Part shown: positions 8,303 through 15,470 of the stretch, piece after piece
How the letters are laid out: each line of letters opens with the position of its first letter
How positions within the stretch are numbered: the stretch's first letter is position 1
DNA from: Chloroflexota bacterium
Lineage (GTDB): Bacteria > Chloroflexota > Anaerolineae > Anaerolineales > Villigracilaceae
Length of the DNA: 19,203 bases
Reading direction: 5' to 3'
Assembly: GCA_016191985.1 (NCBI GenBank)
Contig: JACPVB010000015.1
Location: 1 to 19,203 of the forward strand
The notes under the pieces: generated by a model
Database searches by the model: none
What the model saw: only the letters and a program-made list of their open reading frames with translations
What the model was told of the DNA's origin: nothing
Made by a program: the position numbers and the translations under genes

Positions 8303-8800
8303 ATGTCAAAAGCCTGGACGTTTGGAGAAAATTTAAATACGGACGAGATCATCCCCGGCCGTTTCAACATCACGATTGACCCACTTGAACTTGCGAAGAA
8401 CGTTTTCTGCGAGATCAAGCCTGAGTACGCAAAAAATGTGCAGCCCGGCGATGTGATCGTGGGCGGGCAAAATTTCGGCTGCGGTTCTTCGCGCGAACAT
8501 GCACCGATAGCCATCAAAGGCTCGCAGGCGAAGTGCATCATTGCGCCGTCGTATGCGCGCATCTTTTTCCGTAACGCCATCAACATCGGCCTGCCGATTT
8601 TGGAATGTCCCGAAGCCGTGGCAGATATCACTGAAGGCGATGATGTGGATGTGAATCTTGCCACGGGTGAAATTTTCAACCGCACCAACCGCCATCAATA
8701 TCAGGCGCGCGCCTTGCCCGATTTCGTTTTGAAGATCGCGGAGGCGGGCGGCATCGTCAACTTTCTCAAAACGCATGATATTCAAGACTTGCTTGCATAA
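8303..8800 (+). CDS. lysU: Homoaconitase small subunit
   Basis: Partner of LysT; this swivel domain supplies the substrate side-chain specificity of the heterodimer. The 165 residues match the family length. The motifs GQNFGCGSSREHAPIAIK (about 55-72) and SYARIFFRNAINIGLP are typical of LeuD/HacB proteins. The specificity loop following DEIIPG reads RFNIT, where the methanogen homoaconitase studied structurally has a YLRT sequence with a substrate-binding Arg; that Arg is absent here. The ATG at 8303 follows AAGGAG at 8287-8292. Context makes homoaconitase the best call, but a role in leucine synthesis as well cannot be excluded. Confidence 0.86.
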   Translation: MSKAWTFGENLNTDEIIPGRFNITIDPLELAKNVFCEIKPEYAKNVQPGDVIVGGQNFGCGSSREHAPIAIKGSQAKCIIAPSYARIFFRNAINIGLPILECPEAVADITEGDDVDVNLATGEIFNRTNRHQYQARALPDFVLKIAEAGGIVNFLKTHDIQDLLA

Positions 8801-8809
8801 CGGAATACA

Positions 8810-8845
8810 CGGAACACGCAACAGTGTAGCGTGGAACGTGTTCCG
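8810..8845. repeat. Inverted repeat between lysU and hicd
   Basis: CGGAACACG (8810-8818) and CGTGTTCCG (8837-8845) are perfect 9-bp complements around an 18-nt loop. There is no T-run after it, so it does not look like an intrinsic terminator. It ends 3 nt before the GGAG ribosome site of hicd and could affect translation or mRNA stability. The AACACGCA words resemble those of the 8190-8270 array. Confidence 0.6.
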
Positions 8846-8857
8846 TTTGGAGAACCC

Positions 8858-9853
8858 ATGTATAAAATCTGCCTTCTTCCCGGCGACGGGATTGGCCCTG
8901 AAGTCATTGCAAGTACAAAGGATGTGTTGACCGCTCTGTCCATTGAATGGGACTTTGTGGAATGTGGGATTGGATTCGGCGAATATCAACGCTCAGGCTC
9001 GCCTTTGCCTGATGCGACCATCCATGAAATTCGCCACGCTGACGCCGCTTTGTTCGGCGCAGTGACCACCCCGCCCAACATCCCGAATTATTTTTCACCC
9101 GTGGTGCGGATGCGCCAGGCCCTTGACCTGTACGCAAACCTGCGGCCAACACGATCCATTCCCCATTCATCCTCACGCCCAGGCATTGACCTGCTCATCG
9201 TCCGCGAAAACACCGAAGGGTTGTATTCTGGCATCGAACGCATGGAGGATAACGGTAGCCGCGCCATCACCGAACGGGTCATCACCCGCACAGGTTCGGA
9301 GCGGATCATTCGCAAAGCCTTTGATCTTGCGTGGCAGACGGGGCGCAGAACGGTTCACGTTGTCCACAAAGCCAATGTACTGCGTCAAACCTGCGGACTG
9401 TTCCGCTCGGTTGCGCTTGAAATTTCAAAAGAATATCCCGACCTCACGATGAACGAAATGCTGGTGGATACCTGCGCGATGGAGCTTGTCCGCGCGCCGG
9501 AGCAGTTTGAAGTCATCGTCACCACCAATTTATTTGGCGATATCCTCAGCGACGAAGCCTGTATGTTCGTCGGCGGGCTGGGCGTGGCGGCTTCTGGAAA
9601 TATCGGCATGGATGCGGCAGTCTTTGAACCTGTCCACGGCAGTGCGCCAACTTTGGTTGGAACGGGCAAGGCCAATCCCGTTGCTACTTTCCTCGCTGCG
9701 GCAATGATGTTGGATTATTTAAATGAAATAGAATCTGCCGAAAGATTGCGATGCGCAGTGAATGACTGCATTGCAAACGGAGAGTCCACGCCTGATTTGG
9801 GAGGGAGTTTTACGACCAGTCAGGTGACGGAGAGAGTAATTGGATGTTTATAG
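8858..9853 (+). CDS. hicd: Homoisocitrate dehydrogenase
   Basis: Oxidatively decarboxylates homoisocitrate to 2-oxoadipate with NAD+. The ATG at 8858 is preceded by GGAG and starts MYKICLLPGDGIGPEVI; a GTG start at 8831 would lie in the inverted repeat. The 331 residues carry the beta-decarboxylating dehydrogenase signatures: LLPGDGIGPEV at the N terminus, VVRMRQALDLYANLRP (substrate loop and helix), LLIVRENTEGLYSG, VHKANVLRQTCGLF, the metal-site segment NLFGDILSDEACMFVGGLG, and the nucleotide-binding EPVHGSAPTLVG. Family members include isopropylmalate and isocitrate dehydrogenases. The operon position and the absence of leuA-type neighbours favour homoisocitrate, and dual use is known in the family. 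Confidence 0.87.
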   Translation: MYKICLLPGDGIGPEVIASTKDVLTALSIEWDFVECGIGFGEYQRSGSPLPDATIHEIRHADAALFGAVTTPPNIPNYFSPVVRMRQALDLYANLRPTRSIPHSSSRPGIDLLIVRENTEGLYSGIERMEDNGSRAITERVITRTGSERIIRKAFDLAWQTGRRTVHVVHKANVLRQTCGLFRSVALEISKEYPDLTMNEMLVDTCAMELVRAPEQFEVIVTTNLFGDILSDEACMFVGGLGVAASGNIGMDAAVFEPVHGSAPTLVGTGKANPVATFLAAAMMLDYLNEIESAERLRCAVNDCIANGESTPDLGGSFTTSQVTERVIGCL

Positions 9854-9864
9854 TTTCATAAGCA

Positions 9865-10012
9865 CTCTGGTGGTCGAGTAGTCCCGCGTGCATTTCGCGG
9901 GATGTATCGAGACCACCAAGTAAGCAAAGGAATTTCTGTTACAGGATTATGTTTGAAACCTGTGGTCTCGATACGACGGCGGAAAGCACCGCCGTCTACT
10001 CGACCACCAGAG
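9865..10012. repeat. MITE/BIME-like palindromic element, copy 2
   Basis: The outer termini CTCTGGTGGTCGAGTAG (9865-9881) and its perfect 17-nt reverse complement (9996-10012) bound the element. The left inner hairpin is TCCCGCG/CGCGGGA; the right is GACGGCGG/CCGCCGTC. Inner arms TATCGAGACCACC and GGTCTCGATAC flank a spacer of about 42 nt with ATTATGTTTGAA. It occupies almost the whole gap between hicd and lysX and ends 23 nt before the lysX start. Confidence 0.88.
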
Positions 10013-10035
10013 CCTGGTTGAAATAAGGAGTAATC

Positions 10036-10905
10036 ATGACCCGAATCGGATTTTTATATACCCGCCTGCGCGCGGAGGAAAAATATTTACTTGATGAATT
10101 TGAAAAACTATCGGGTGTCGAAGTCGTCCGCATCAATGATGGGGATTCGTTCTTCGATATCAACAAACTCCCCGAACCCGTGGATGTGCTCTTTGAGCGT
10201 TCCATTTCCTATTCACGCGGACTTTATATCTCGCGTATCTTCGAGGCGCATAGCGTCCCTGTGGTGAATTCGTCCCTTGTGGCGGAGCGCTGTGGCGATA
10301 AATATGTCACGAGTCAACTGCTGGCGAAGAACGGCATCCCAACTCCCAGCGTGTTGATGGCCTTCGACGAAGAATCAGCTCTCAGGGCGGTTGAAGCGAT
10401 GGGCTATCCCTGCGTGTTGAAACCCGTTGTCGGGTCATGGGGGCGATTGCTCGCCAAAGTGGATAATCGTCACATGGCCGAGTCGTTGATCGAACACAAA
10501 GCCACGCTGGGAGTCAATCATCAGGTTTTTTATATTCAGGAATATATAAACAAACCCGGGCGTGACATCCGCGCCTTTGTGGTGGGAGATCAGGCCATCT
10601 GCGCCATCTATCGCTCGTCCGAAAATTGGATCACCAACACGGCGCGCGGTGGAGTTGCTACGAATTGCCCCATCACTGATGAAATTGCCGAGCTTTGCCA
10701 ACGCGCCGCACGCGCCGTCGGTGGTGGATTGCTGGCCCTCGATCTGTTTGAAACTGAAAACGGGTTGACCATCAACGAGATCAATCACACGATGGAGTTC
10801 CGCAACAGCATCACAACCACCGGCGTGAACATTCCTCAGAAAATGGCGGAATATGTTTTGGAAAATTCAGCCATCCATCTACCAACATTTCAGCCGCAGG
10901 GGTAA
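10036..10905 (+). CDS. lysX: LysX, alpha-aminoadipate-LysW ligase
   Basis: ATP-grasp enzyme that ligates the amino group of alpha-aminoadipate to the C-terminal Glu of the carrier LysW, protecting it for later steps. The 289 residues match the family length. Visible features: N-terminal MTRIGFLYTRLRAEEKYLL; CVLKPVVGSWGRLLAK (about 126-141) of the ATP-grasp lid and binding region; NTARGG (201-206); and DLFETENGLTINEINHTMEFRNS (236-258), which holds the Mg-ligand Glu and Asn residues. LysX and the paralogous ArgX/RimK ligases are related, but the HTMEF ending and the upstream pathway genes favour LysX. The start is supported by AAGGAG at 10025-10030. No lysW is found immediately downstream, unlike many clusters. 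Confidence 0.9.
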   Translation: MTRIGFLYTRLRAEEKYLLDEFEKLSGVEVVRINDGDSFFDINKLPEPVDVLFERSISYSRGLYISRIFEAHSVPVVNSSLVAERCGDKYVTSQLLAKNGIPTPSVLMAFDEESALRAVEAMGYPCVLKPVVGSWGRLLAKVDNRHMAESLIEHKATLGVNHQVFYIQEYINKPGRDIRAFVVGDQAICAIYRSSENWITNTARGGVATNCPITDEIAELCQRAARAVGGGLLALDLFETENGLTINEINHTMEFRNSITTTGVNIPQKMAEYVLENSAIHLPTFQPQG

Positions 10906-10960
10906 ATAAAACGTGACTCACCTCGAAATTAATCTTTCGTGAACGAGTCTGTTTTTTTAC

Positions 10961-11040
10961 CGCAAAAAAGGACGCTGATAAACGCAGAAAAACGCTGATT
11001 CTTGCTTTTTGTCAACGTGAATCAGCGTTCATCTGCGTCC
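10961..11040 (-). terminator. Nested inverted repeat acting as permease terminator
   Basis: Core arms AACGCTGATTC (10991-11001) and GAATCAGCGTT (11019-11029) are perfect complements, and GGACGC (10970-10975) with GCGTCC (11035-11040) closes an outer stem. Read on the minus strand, the outer stem runs directly into six T residues, giving an intrinsic terminator 40 nt past the permease stop. It can also fold in lysX transcripts. The 'accgcaaa..ggacgc..aacgcag..' wording resembles a dispersed intergenic repeat family seen in many bacterial genomes, which is a recollection rather than a search result. Confidence 0.65.
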
Positions 11041-11079
11041 CAAATTTGGGGTTAATTATTTTTGTATCAGTGAAGGTGA

Positions 11080-12489
11080 TTAATCGTCCGCCGCAACGGC
11101 TGCTCCCTCGAGTGATTCGGCTTCGATCATGGGTGGTTTGAAAATGAGGAAGATGGCGTTGACGAAAATGCCAAGCACCGCCGCGGTTGCAATGGCCGGC
11201 AAACCGCTGGGGAAGAGTCCCTGCAGAACTGGGATGGGCAGGAAACCGCCCTCATACCCAATATTGCCGCCGATACCCACCACCATAATGGTCGCACCGA
11301 CTGCCAGGTTGCGCGGGTCGAACATGCTGACCTTGTGTTCCTGCATCAGCGCAATGCCCTGCATACCGATGGCGCCGAAGAGATAGATCGCCAGTCCGCC
11401 GCTGACGGCCAGCGGGACGGTCTGCACCAACCCGGCAAGTTTGCCGACAAAGCCAAGCAAGACCGCAATGACGCCCGCACCGATCAACGCCGGGCCGGAG
11501 TAGTTGCGAGAGATCGCCATCAGCGAATTGTTCTCGCCGTAGTTTGTTCCCGCTGTTGCGCCAAGCATGCCTTTCAAAGTGTCGTCCACACCATCCAGGA
11601 TCAAGTTAAAGCCAATGTTCTTGTCCAGCTCGTATTTTTCCCTGCCTGTGTCCGTTGCAAAGCGGTCTACATACAGGCTGATCTGATAAAGATGCGCCGT
11701 GGACTCGGGAATGGTGGCAATCGCCATGATCGAAACGCTGAAGATGGCTGTGCCTACCATGGCTCCGCTAAATGTGGGAAATGTGAAGGTCGGCATGGCA
11801 AACCAGTTCGCAGCAGCCACCGGCGCAAAATTGACCGAACCTGGGGCGAGCAACGCGGATGCAATGTAGCCGGTGACAGCACCAAGCAGAACCGGTAACA
11901 TGCCGATGAAGCCGCGTCCCTGCAAATAGACGGAAAAGAGGATGGTCACCACGAGTGTCAGAATCGCAACCGCCCAATTTGCGGATGCCATTCCAAGCGC
12001 CGCAGCCGCCAGGCCGAAGCCGATGATCGCAGCGACGGACCCGGTCACGATGGGCGGCAGGATCATGTCGATGGTTTCTTTGCCAATCGCGCGGATCAAA
12101 AGTCCGACCAAAATATTTAGAAGCCCGGTAACCACGATGCCAGCCTGAATGGTGCTGATGACTTCATTTGGCAGGGGCACGCCAAATTCGGGGATGCTCC
12201 CTGTCATCTGCTGGGCGATGGCAAGATAGGCGGCAATATAACTAAAGCTGGAACCGTAGAACAGCGGAATGAATTTGCCAATTCTCCACTTGGCGAGCAA
12301 GAGGGCCACGATGGTGCCCAGGCCGGAGACGGTCAACACCGTGCCAACGTGGAATCCGCACAGGGCGGCGACAAGCACGGTAGCCGGGAACATGGTGAGC
12401 ACATGTTGAAACCCCAATAAAACGATTTGTGCAAATGGGGGGGTGTCGTTGGGCAGATAGCCCATGACCTTTTTGTTATTGGTTGCCAT
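11080..12489 (-). CDS. NCS2-family nucleobase (uracil/xanthine-type) permease
   Basis: Membrane symporter that imports uracil, xanthine or a related base. The start chosen is the ATG at 12489 with AGGAGA seven nt upstream (MATNNKKVMGYLPND). An in-frame extension to 12651 would add 54 residues, rich in Cys and Trp, with no ribosome site. The 469 residues contain many hydrophobic segments. IATIPESTAHLYQ corresponds to the transporter helix with the conserved substrate Glu. GTNYGENNSLMAISRNYS corresponds to the second signature with its conserved Glu, in the UraA-like form (YGEN). There is a hydrophilic stretch between them (VDRFATDTGREKYELDKN). Substrate cannot be fixed by sequence. It is divergent from the molybdenum hydroxylase/amidase cluster, which suggests it feeds that pathway. 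Confidence 0.88.
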   Translation of the reverse strand: MATNNKKVMGYLPNDTPPFAQIVLLGFQHVLTMFPATVLVAALCGFHVGTVLTVSGLGTIVALLLAKWRIGKFIPLFYGSSFSYIAAYLAIAQQMTGSIPEFGVPLPNEVISTIQAGIVVTGLLNILVGLLIRAIGKETIDMILPPIVTGSVAAIIGFGLAAAALGMASANWAVAILTLVVTILFSVYLQGRGFIGMLPVLLGAVTGYIASALLAPGSVNFAPVAAANWFAMPTFTFPTFSGAMVGTAIFSVSIMAIATIPESTAHLYQISLYVDRFATDTGREKYELDKNIGFNLILDGVDDTLKGMLGATAGTNYGENNSLMAISRNYSGPALIGAGVIAVLLGFVGKLAGLVQTVPLAVSGGLAIYLFGAIGMQGIALMQEHKVSMFDPRNLAVGATIMVVGIGGNIGYEGGFLPIPVLQGLFPSGLPAIATAAVLGIFVNAIFLIFKPPMIEAESLEGAAVAADD

Positions 12490-12921
12490 AGTACATTCTC
12501 CTCTCTCTGATGAATTAAATATAGAAATGGAAGGGGGGACGAGTATTGAACGCAAACTCCATGAACACCTCCAGACAAAGTGGTTGAACAATGTTGCATG
12601 ACAATACCGACACATATTCCCCGCTGCCAGTTCCAAAACATGCCAAAGCATTTTGAAAAGATATTCGACATGTTTCTATGAATAACCCTGATATTTAGAG
12701 GGAGTTGCTCTTATTTGCAGGGATTGATCCGTTCCCCGTATGACCGCCTCGCCGCTGGAACGCATCCAAGCTTGTTTATACAAAAGCACAAACACCCTCT
12801 GCATTGAAAGGCGCAACTCATCTACATTCTGAACTGCTTCGGTTATAATTTCACCAATCAGACCGACCAACTCCGTATAATTTTTTATTTCCGTTACGAA
12901 TCTCTTGAACAAGGAGAGTTG
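12490..12921. other. Divergent intergenic region, permease versus coxG cluster
   Basis: This 432-bp gap separates the permease start from the CoxG-like gene start. It holds the permease ribosome site and a candidate promoter for the catabolic cluster (12821-12849). A minus-strand ORF inside it (12676-12912) starts at TTG without a ribosome site and is not credible. I found no clear promoter for the permease and no convincing operator dyad. Confidence 0.6.
12821..12849 (+). promoter_or_regulatory. Candidate promoter of the catabolic cluster
   Basis: TCTACA (12821-12826, four of six to TTGACA) is spaced 17 bp from a perfect TATAAT (12844-12849). A second TATAAT lies at 12876-12881 but lacks a -35 match. 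Transcription would begin near 12856, about 65 nt before the CoxG-like start. Confidence 0.45.
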
Positions 12922-13380
12922 ATGTTTTTAAAAGGCGATGTCACCATTCACGCATCACGGAAGAAGGTATGGGATTTCCTGACCGATCCCAACCAGATCG
13001 GGCAGTGTGTGCCGGGGGTGGAGAAGATTGAAACCATTGAAGAATTAAAAAAATATCGCGGGGTGGTTTCGGTTGGGCTGGGTTCGGTCAAAGCCCGTTT
13101 CAGCGGGGATGTTGAAATTCTTGAACTGGACGAACCCAATCGTGCAAAACTAAAAGCGCATGGCACTGCCACCGGCAGCGCCGCGGATGCGGTCAGCGAG
13201 ATGAGCCTCAGTGACGGACCGGATAATTCCACGCTTGTGCAATGGACAGCCGACATCAACGTCTCCGGGCAGTTGGCCAGCCTCGTCTCCCGCCTGATGG
13301 TTCCCGTTTCACAAAAACTTGCGCGGGTGTTTTACGACGAGGTGCGCAAGCGCATTGAAAAAGAGGGAATGCAAGCCTGA
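12922..13380 (+). CDS. CoxG-like SRPBCC protein
   Basis: Belongs to the CoxG/SRPBCC helix-grip family that accompanies molybdenum hydroxylases. In CO dehydrogenase systems the family acts at the membrane and is implicated in docking or quinone handling. The 152 residues show the family pattern: a start FLKGDVTIHASRKKVWDFLTDP, then CVPGVEKIE near 30, a central GSVKARFSGDVEILELDEPNRAKL, and a C-terminal helix SQKLARVFYDEVRKRI. No transmembrane segment or long C-terminal extension is present, unlike longer CoxG proteins. The ATG at 12922 follows AAGGAG by 5 nt. It is first in the plus-strand cluster, 20 nt before xdhC. CO oxidation is not implied, since the catalytic subunit is not seen. Confidence 0.8.
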   Translation: MFLKGDVTIHASRKKVWDFLTDPNQIGQCVPGVEKIETIEELKKYRGVVSVGLGSVKARFSGDVEILELDEPNRAKLKAHGTATGSAADAVSEMSLSDGPDNSTLVQWTADINVSGQLASLVSRLMVPVSQKLARVFYDEVRKRIEKEGMQA

Positions 13381-13400
13381 GAGAAGGCTGGTGGAATATC

Positions 13401-14471
13401 ATGCGCGATATCTTATTTGATCTGGATCGCTGGCAGAAGGATGGGGTTCCGATTGCCTTGGCTACGGTCATCCAAACATGGGGATCATCGCCGCGTCGGA
13501 CGGGGGCGAGGCTTGCTCTTGCTTCCGATGGGCGGATCATTGGCTCGGTCAGTGGCGGATGTGTGGAAGGTGCGGTGGTGGAGGCAGGCATCGAATCGTT
13601 GAAAACGAATCGACCCCAGCTCTTGCATTTTGGCGTGGCCGACGAAACTGCCTGGGAAGTGGGACTGGCGTGCGGGGGAAGCATCGATATTTTTGTAAAA
13701 CCTCTCGATTTAAATTTTTATCAATCCCTGCGCGCAGCATGGATGGATAACTCTCGATCCGCACTTGTGACCGTGATTCGCGGTGCGGCGGAAATTTTTG
13801 GAAATGAGATGCTGGTCCGCGAGGATGGATTTGTCACTGGAACCATCGGCGACAAATGGGACGGGAAAATTTTCAAACTCGCAAATGATGCCCTGGCAGA
13901 TGAAACCTCCCGCCGCGAATTACTGGACGAAGAGACGGAAATCTTCATTGAAATCATCTCCCCGCCGCCGACTTTGATCCTGGTCGGTGGGGTGCACATC
14001 GCGGTTGCGCTGGTGACGATGGCAAAAACACTCGGCTATCGCACGATCCTCATCGACCCGCGCAAGGCGTGGGGAAATGGTGAACGCTTCCCGCATGTCG
14101 ATCAACTCATCCAGGCCTGGCCCGATGAAACCTTTGAAGAAATCAAGCTCACCCGCTCTACCGCAATTGCCATGCTGACGCACGACCCGAAGTTGGACGA
14201 CCCCGCTTTAAAAATTGCGTTGAAGAGTCCCGCATTTTATGTCGGCGCGTTGGGGAGCAAATCCACAAATGCAAAACGGCGTGAAAGATTATTGAATGAC
14301 GGCCTGAACGAAGTGCAACTGTCACGCTTACATGCGCCCATCGGTCTGGACATCGGCTCACAAACCCCTGAGGAAATCGCGCTGGCGATCATGTCTCAGG
14401 TGGTTGAAACTCACAGAAAACAGAATCAAGTATCGGTTAAGGAAGAAGCGCAAACAATCTCCAGTCTCTAA
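13401..14471 (+). CDS. xdhC: XdhC/CoxI-family molybdenum hydroxylase maturation factor
   Basis: XdhC proteins bind molybdenum cofactor, help form its sulfurated form and insert it into xanthine dehydrogenase-type enzymes. The 356 residues have the N-terminal XdhC domain, with TWGSSPRRTGARLAL (about 26-40), DGRIIGSVSGGCVEGAVV (43-60, Cys54) and GLACGGSIDIF. A C-terminal Rossmann domain begins near 190 (ILVGGVHIAVALVTMAKTLGY) and contains AMLTHDPKLDDPAL and FYVGALGSKSTNAKRRERL, which are typical of the family. The upstream ribosome site is weak (GGTGGA); the gene follows coxG by 20 nt and may be coupled to it. The last residues and stop are made by a heptamer array (14456-14476), so the natural C terminus may have been altered. 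Confidence 0.88.
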   Translation: MRDILFDLDRWQKDGVPIALATVIQTWGSSPRRTGARLALASDGRIIGSVSGGCVEGAVVEAGIESLKTNRPQLLHFGVADETAWEVGLACGGSIDIFVKPLDLNFYQSLRAAWMDNSRSALVTVIRGAAEIFGNEMLVREDGFVTGTIGDKWDGKIFKLANDALADETSRRELLDEETEIFIEIISPPPTLILVGGVHIAVALVTMAKTLGYRTILIDPRKAWGNGERFPHVDQLIQAWPDETFEEIKLTRSTAIAMLTHDPKLDDPALKIALKSPAFYVGALGSKSTNAKRRERLLNDGLNEVQLSRLHAPIGLDIGSQTPEEIALAIMSQVVETHRKQNQVSVKEEAQTISSL

Positions 14472-14476
14472 TCCCT
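14456..14476. repeat. Heptamer array across the xdhC stop codon
   Basis: Three in-register units, AATCTCC, AGTCTCT and AATCCCT, encode the last XdhC residues (ISSL) and include its TAA stop at 14469-14471. The AGTCTCC family recurs in the amidase and fdrA genes. Confidence 0.6.
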
Positions 14477-14530
14477 GTGCTGACTGCCCGATAGGCGTGT
14501 CGAAGCATCCAATTCTCAAATCCTCTCATC

Positions 14531-14575
14531 AAACAAGAGATTGCTTTGCTCGTTATCACTCGCTGGCAATGACGA
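14531..14575. repeat. Degenerate palindromic intergenic repeat
   Basis: In the 120-bp gap between xdhC and the FAD subunit, GAGATTGCTTTGCTCG and CTCGCTGGCAATGACG form a loose dyad with ATTGC/GCAAT arms. The wording resembles the widespread 'CATTGCGAG...GCAATCTC' intergenic palindrome of many bacteria. This is recognised from memory only. Confidence 0.45.
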
Positions 14576-14591
14576 ATTAAATTGAGGAATT

Positions 14592-15470
14592 ATGAAACCT
14601 GCTCCTTTTGAGTATTACGTTCCCGATTCAATTGAACACGCATTGGACTTGATGAGTCAACATGCGGGGGAGGCCAAAATTTTGGCAGGCGGACAAAGCC
14701 TCGTGCCTGCGATGAATTTTCGCATCGTTCAGCCAAGCGTATTGATTGATTTAAATCGAGTGGAACAGTTAAGTTATATTCGCGAAGAGGGAGATGCAAT
14801 TCATGTTGGTTCAATGACACGAGAGCGGCATTTGGAATTTGACACTTCGCTTGCAAAGCGAATCCCTCTTTTAACGGAAGCCACGCCTTTTATTGCGCAT
14901 CCGCAAATTCGCAATCGCGGCACGATTGGCGGGAGCATCGTCAACGCCGACCCCGCGGCAGAGTTGCCCGTGTTGATGCTGGCATTGGATGCGCGGCTCA
15001 AGGCACGGAACGTCGCTGGTGAGCGCTGGGTCGATGCGCAGGGTTTTTTTGCGGGCATGTTCACCACCGCGCTCGAGCCTGACGAAATTTTGGTAGAGAT
15101 CGAAATCCCGTTTCTATCACCGCGCACAGGCTGGTCGTTTATGGAAGTTGCGCCGCGCGCGGGCGATTATGCCTTGATGGGAGTCGCCGCGCTGGTGACG
15201 TTGGACGAAAGTGGAAAATGTAAATCGGCGAAGCTGGTTTACTTGAATGCGGGCGACGGCCCTGTGGACGCAAAAGAAGCCGCGAAAAGTTTGGAAGGCA
15301 AAACGTTGAATGATGTGTTGTTTGAATCTACGGCGGAGATAGTAAGCGAAAAGGAAATCAATCCGTTTGGAAATATTCACACTTCGCCAGAGTTTCAACG
15401 TCATCTGGCAAAGGTGTTGACGAAGAAAGCATTGAAGCAGGCAGCTCAACGCGCGGGAGAATCGCAATGA
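14592..15470 (+). CDS. Molybdenum hydroxylase FAD-binding (medium) subunit
   Basis: The CoxM/XdhB-type flavin subunit passes electrons from the 2Fe-2S clusters to the acceptor. The 292 residues match the family. The N-terminal FAD domain carries AGGQSLVPAMNFR (32-44) and NRGTIGGSIVNADPAAELP (109-126), the two FAD-binding motifs. The C-terminal domain includes PRAGDYALMGVAALV and LNAGDGPVDAKEA. The ATG follows GAGGA by a short gap. The gene overlaps the next one by 4 nt (ATGA), indicating translational coupling. Substrate is not determined by this subunit; CO dehydrogenase, xanthine dehydrogenase and N-heterocycle hydroxylases all have similar ones. Confidence 0.9.
   Translation: MKPAPFEYYVPDSIEHALDLMSQHAGEAKILAGGQSLVPAMNFRIVQPSVLIDLNRVEQLSYIREEGDAIHVGSMTRERHLEFDTSLAKRIPLLTEATPFIAHPQIRNRGTIGGSIVNADPAAELPVLMLALDARLKARNVAGERWVDAQGFFAGMFTTALEPDEILVEIEIPFLSPRTGWSFMEVAPRAGDYALMGVAALVTLDESGKCKSAKLVYLNAGDGPVDAKEAAKSLEGKTLNDVLFESTAEIVSEKEINPFGNIHTSPEFQRHLAKVLTKKALKQAAQRAGESQ

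Noticed and set aside
7819..8379. 186-residue plus-strand ORF across the lysT end and the lysU start
   Set aside because: It overlaps the cysteine-motif region of lysT in another frame, has no family features, and runs through the repeat array.
6938..9853. Leucine genes leuC, leuD and leuB
   Set aside because: Motifs alone fit these families, but placement between homocitrate synthase and LysX makes the homoaconitase/homoisocitrate roles more likely. Dual function remains possible.
11080..12651. Longer permease start at 12651
   Set aside because: The extra 54 residues are Cys/Trp-rich, have no ribosome site and are atypical for NCS2 N termini; the ATG at 12489 has AGGAGA at proper spacing.
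12676..12912. 78-residue minus-strand ORF in the permease-coxG gap
   Set aside because: It starts at TTG with a pyrimidine-rich upstream region and no ribosome site, overlaps the candidate coxG promoter, and matches no family I recognise.
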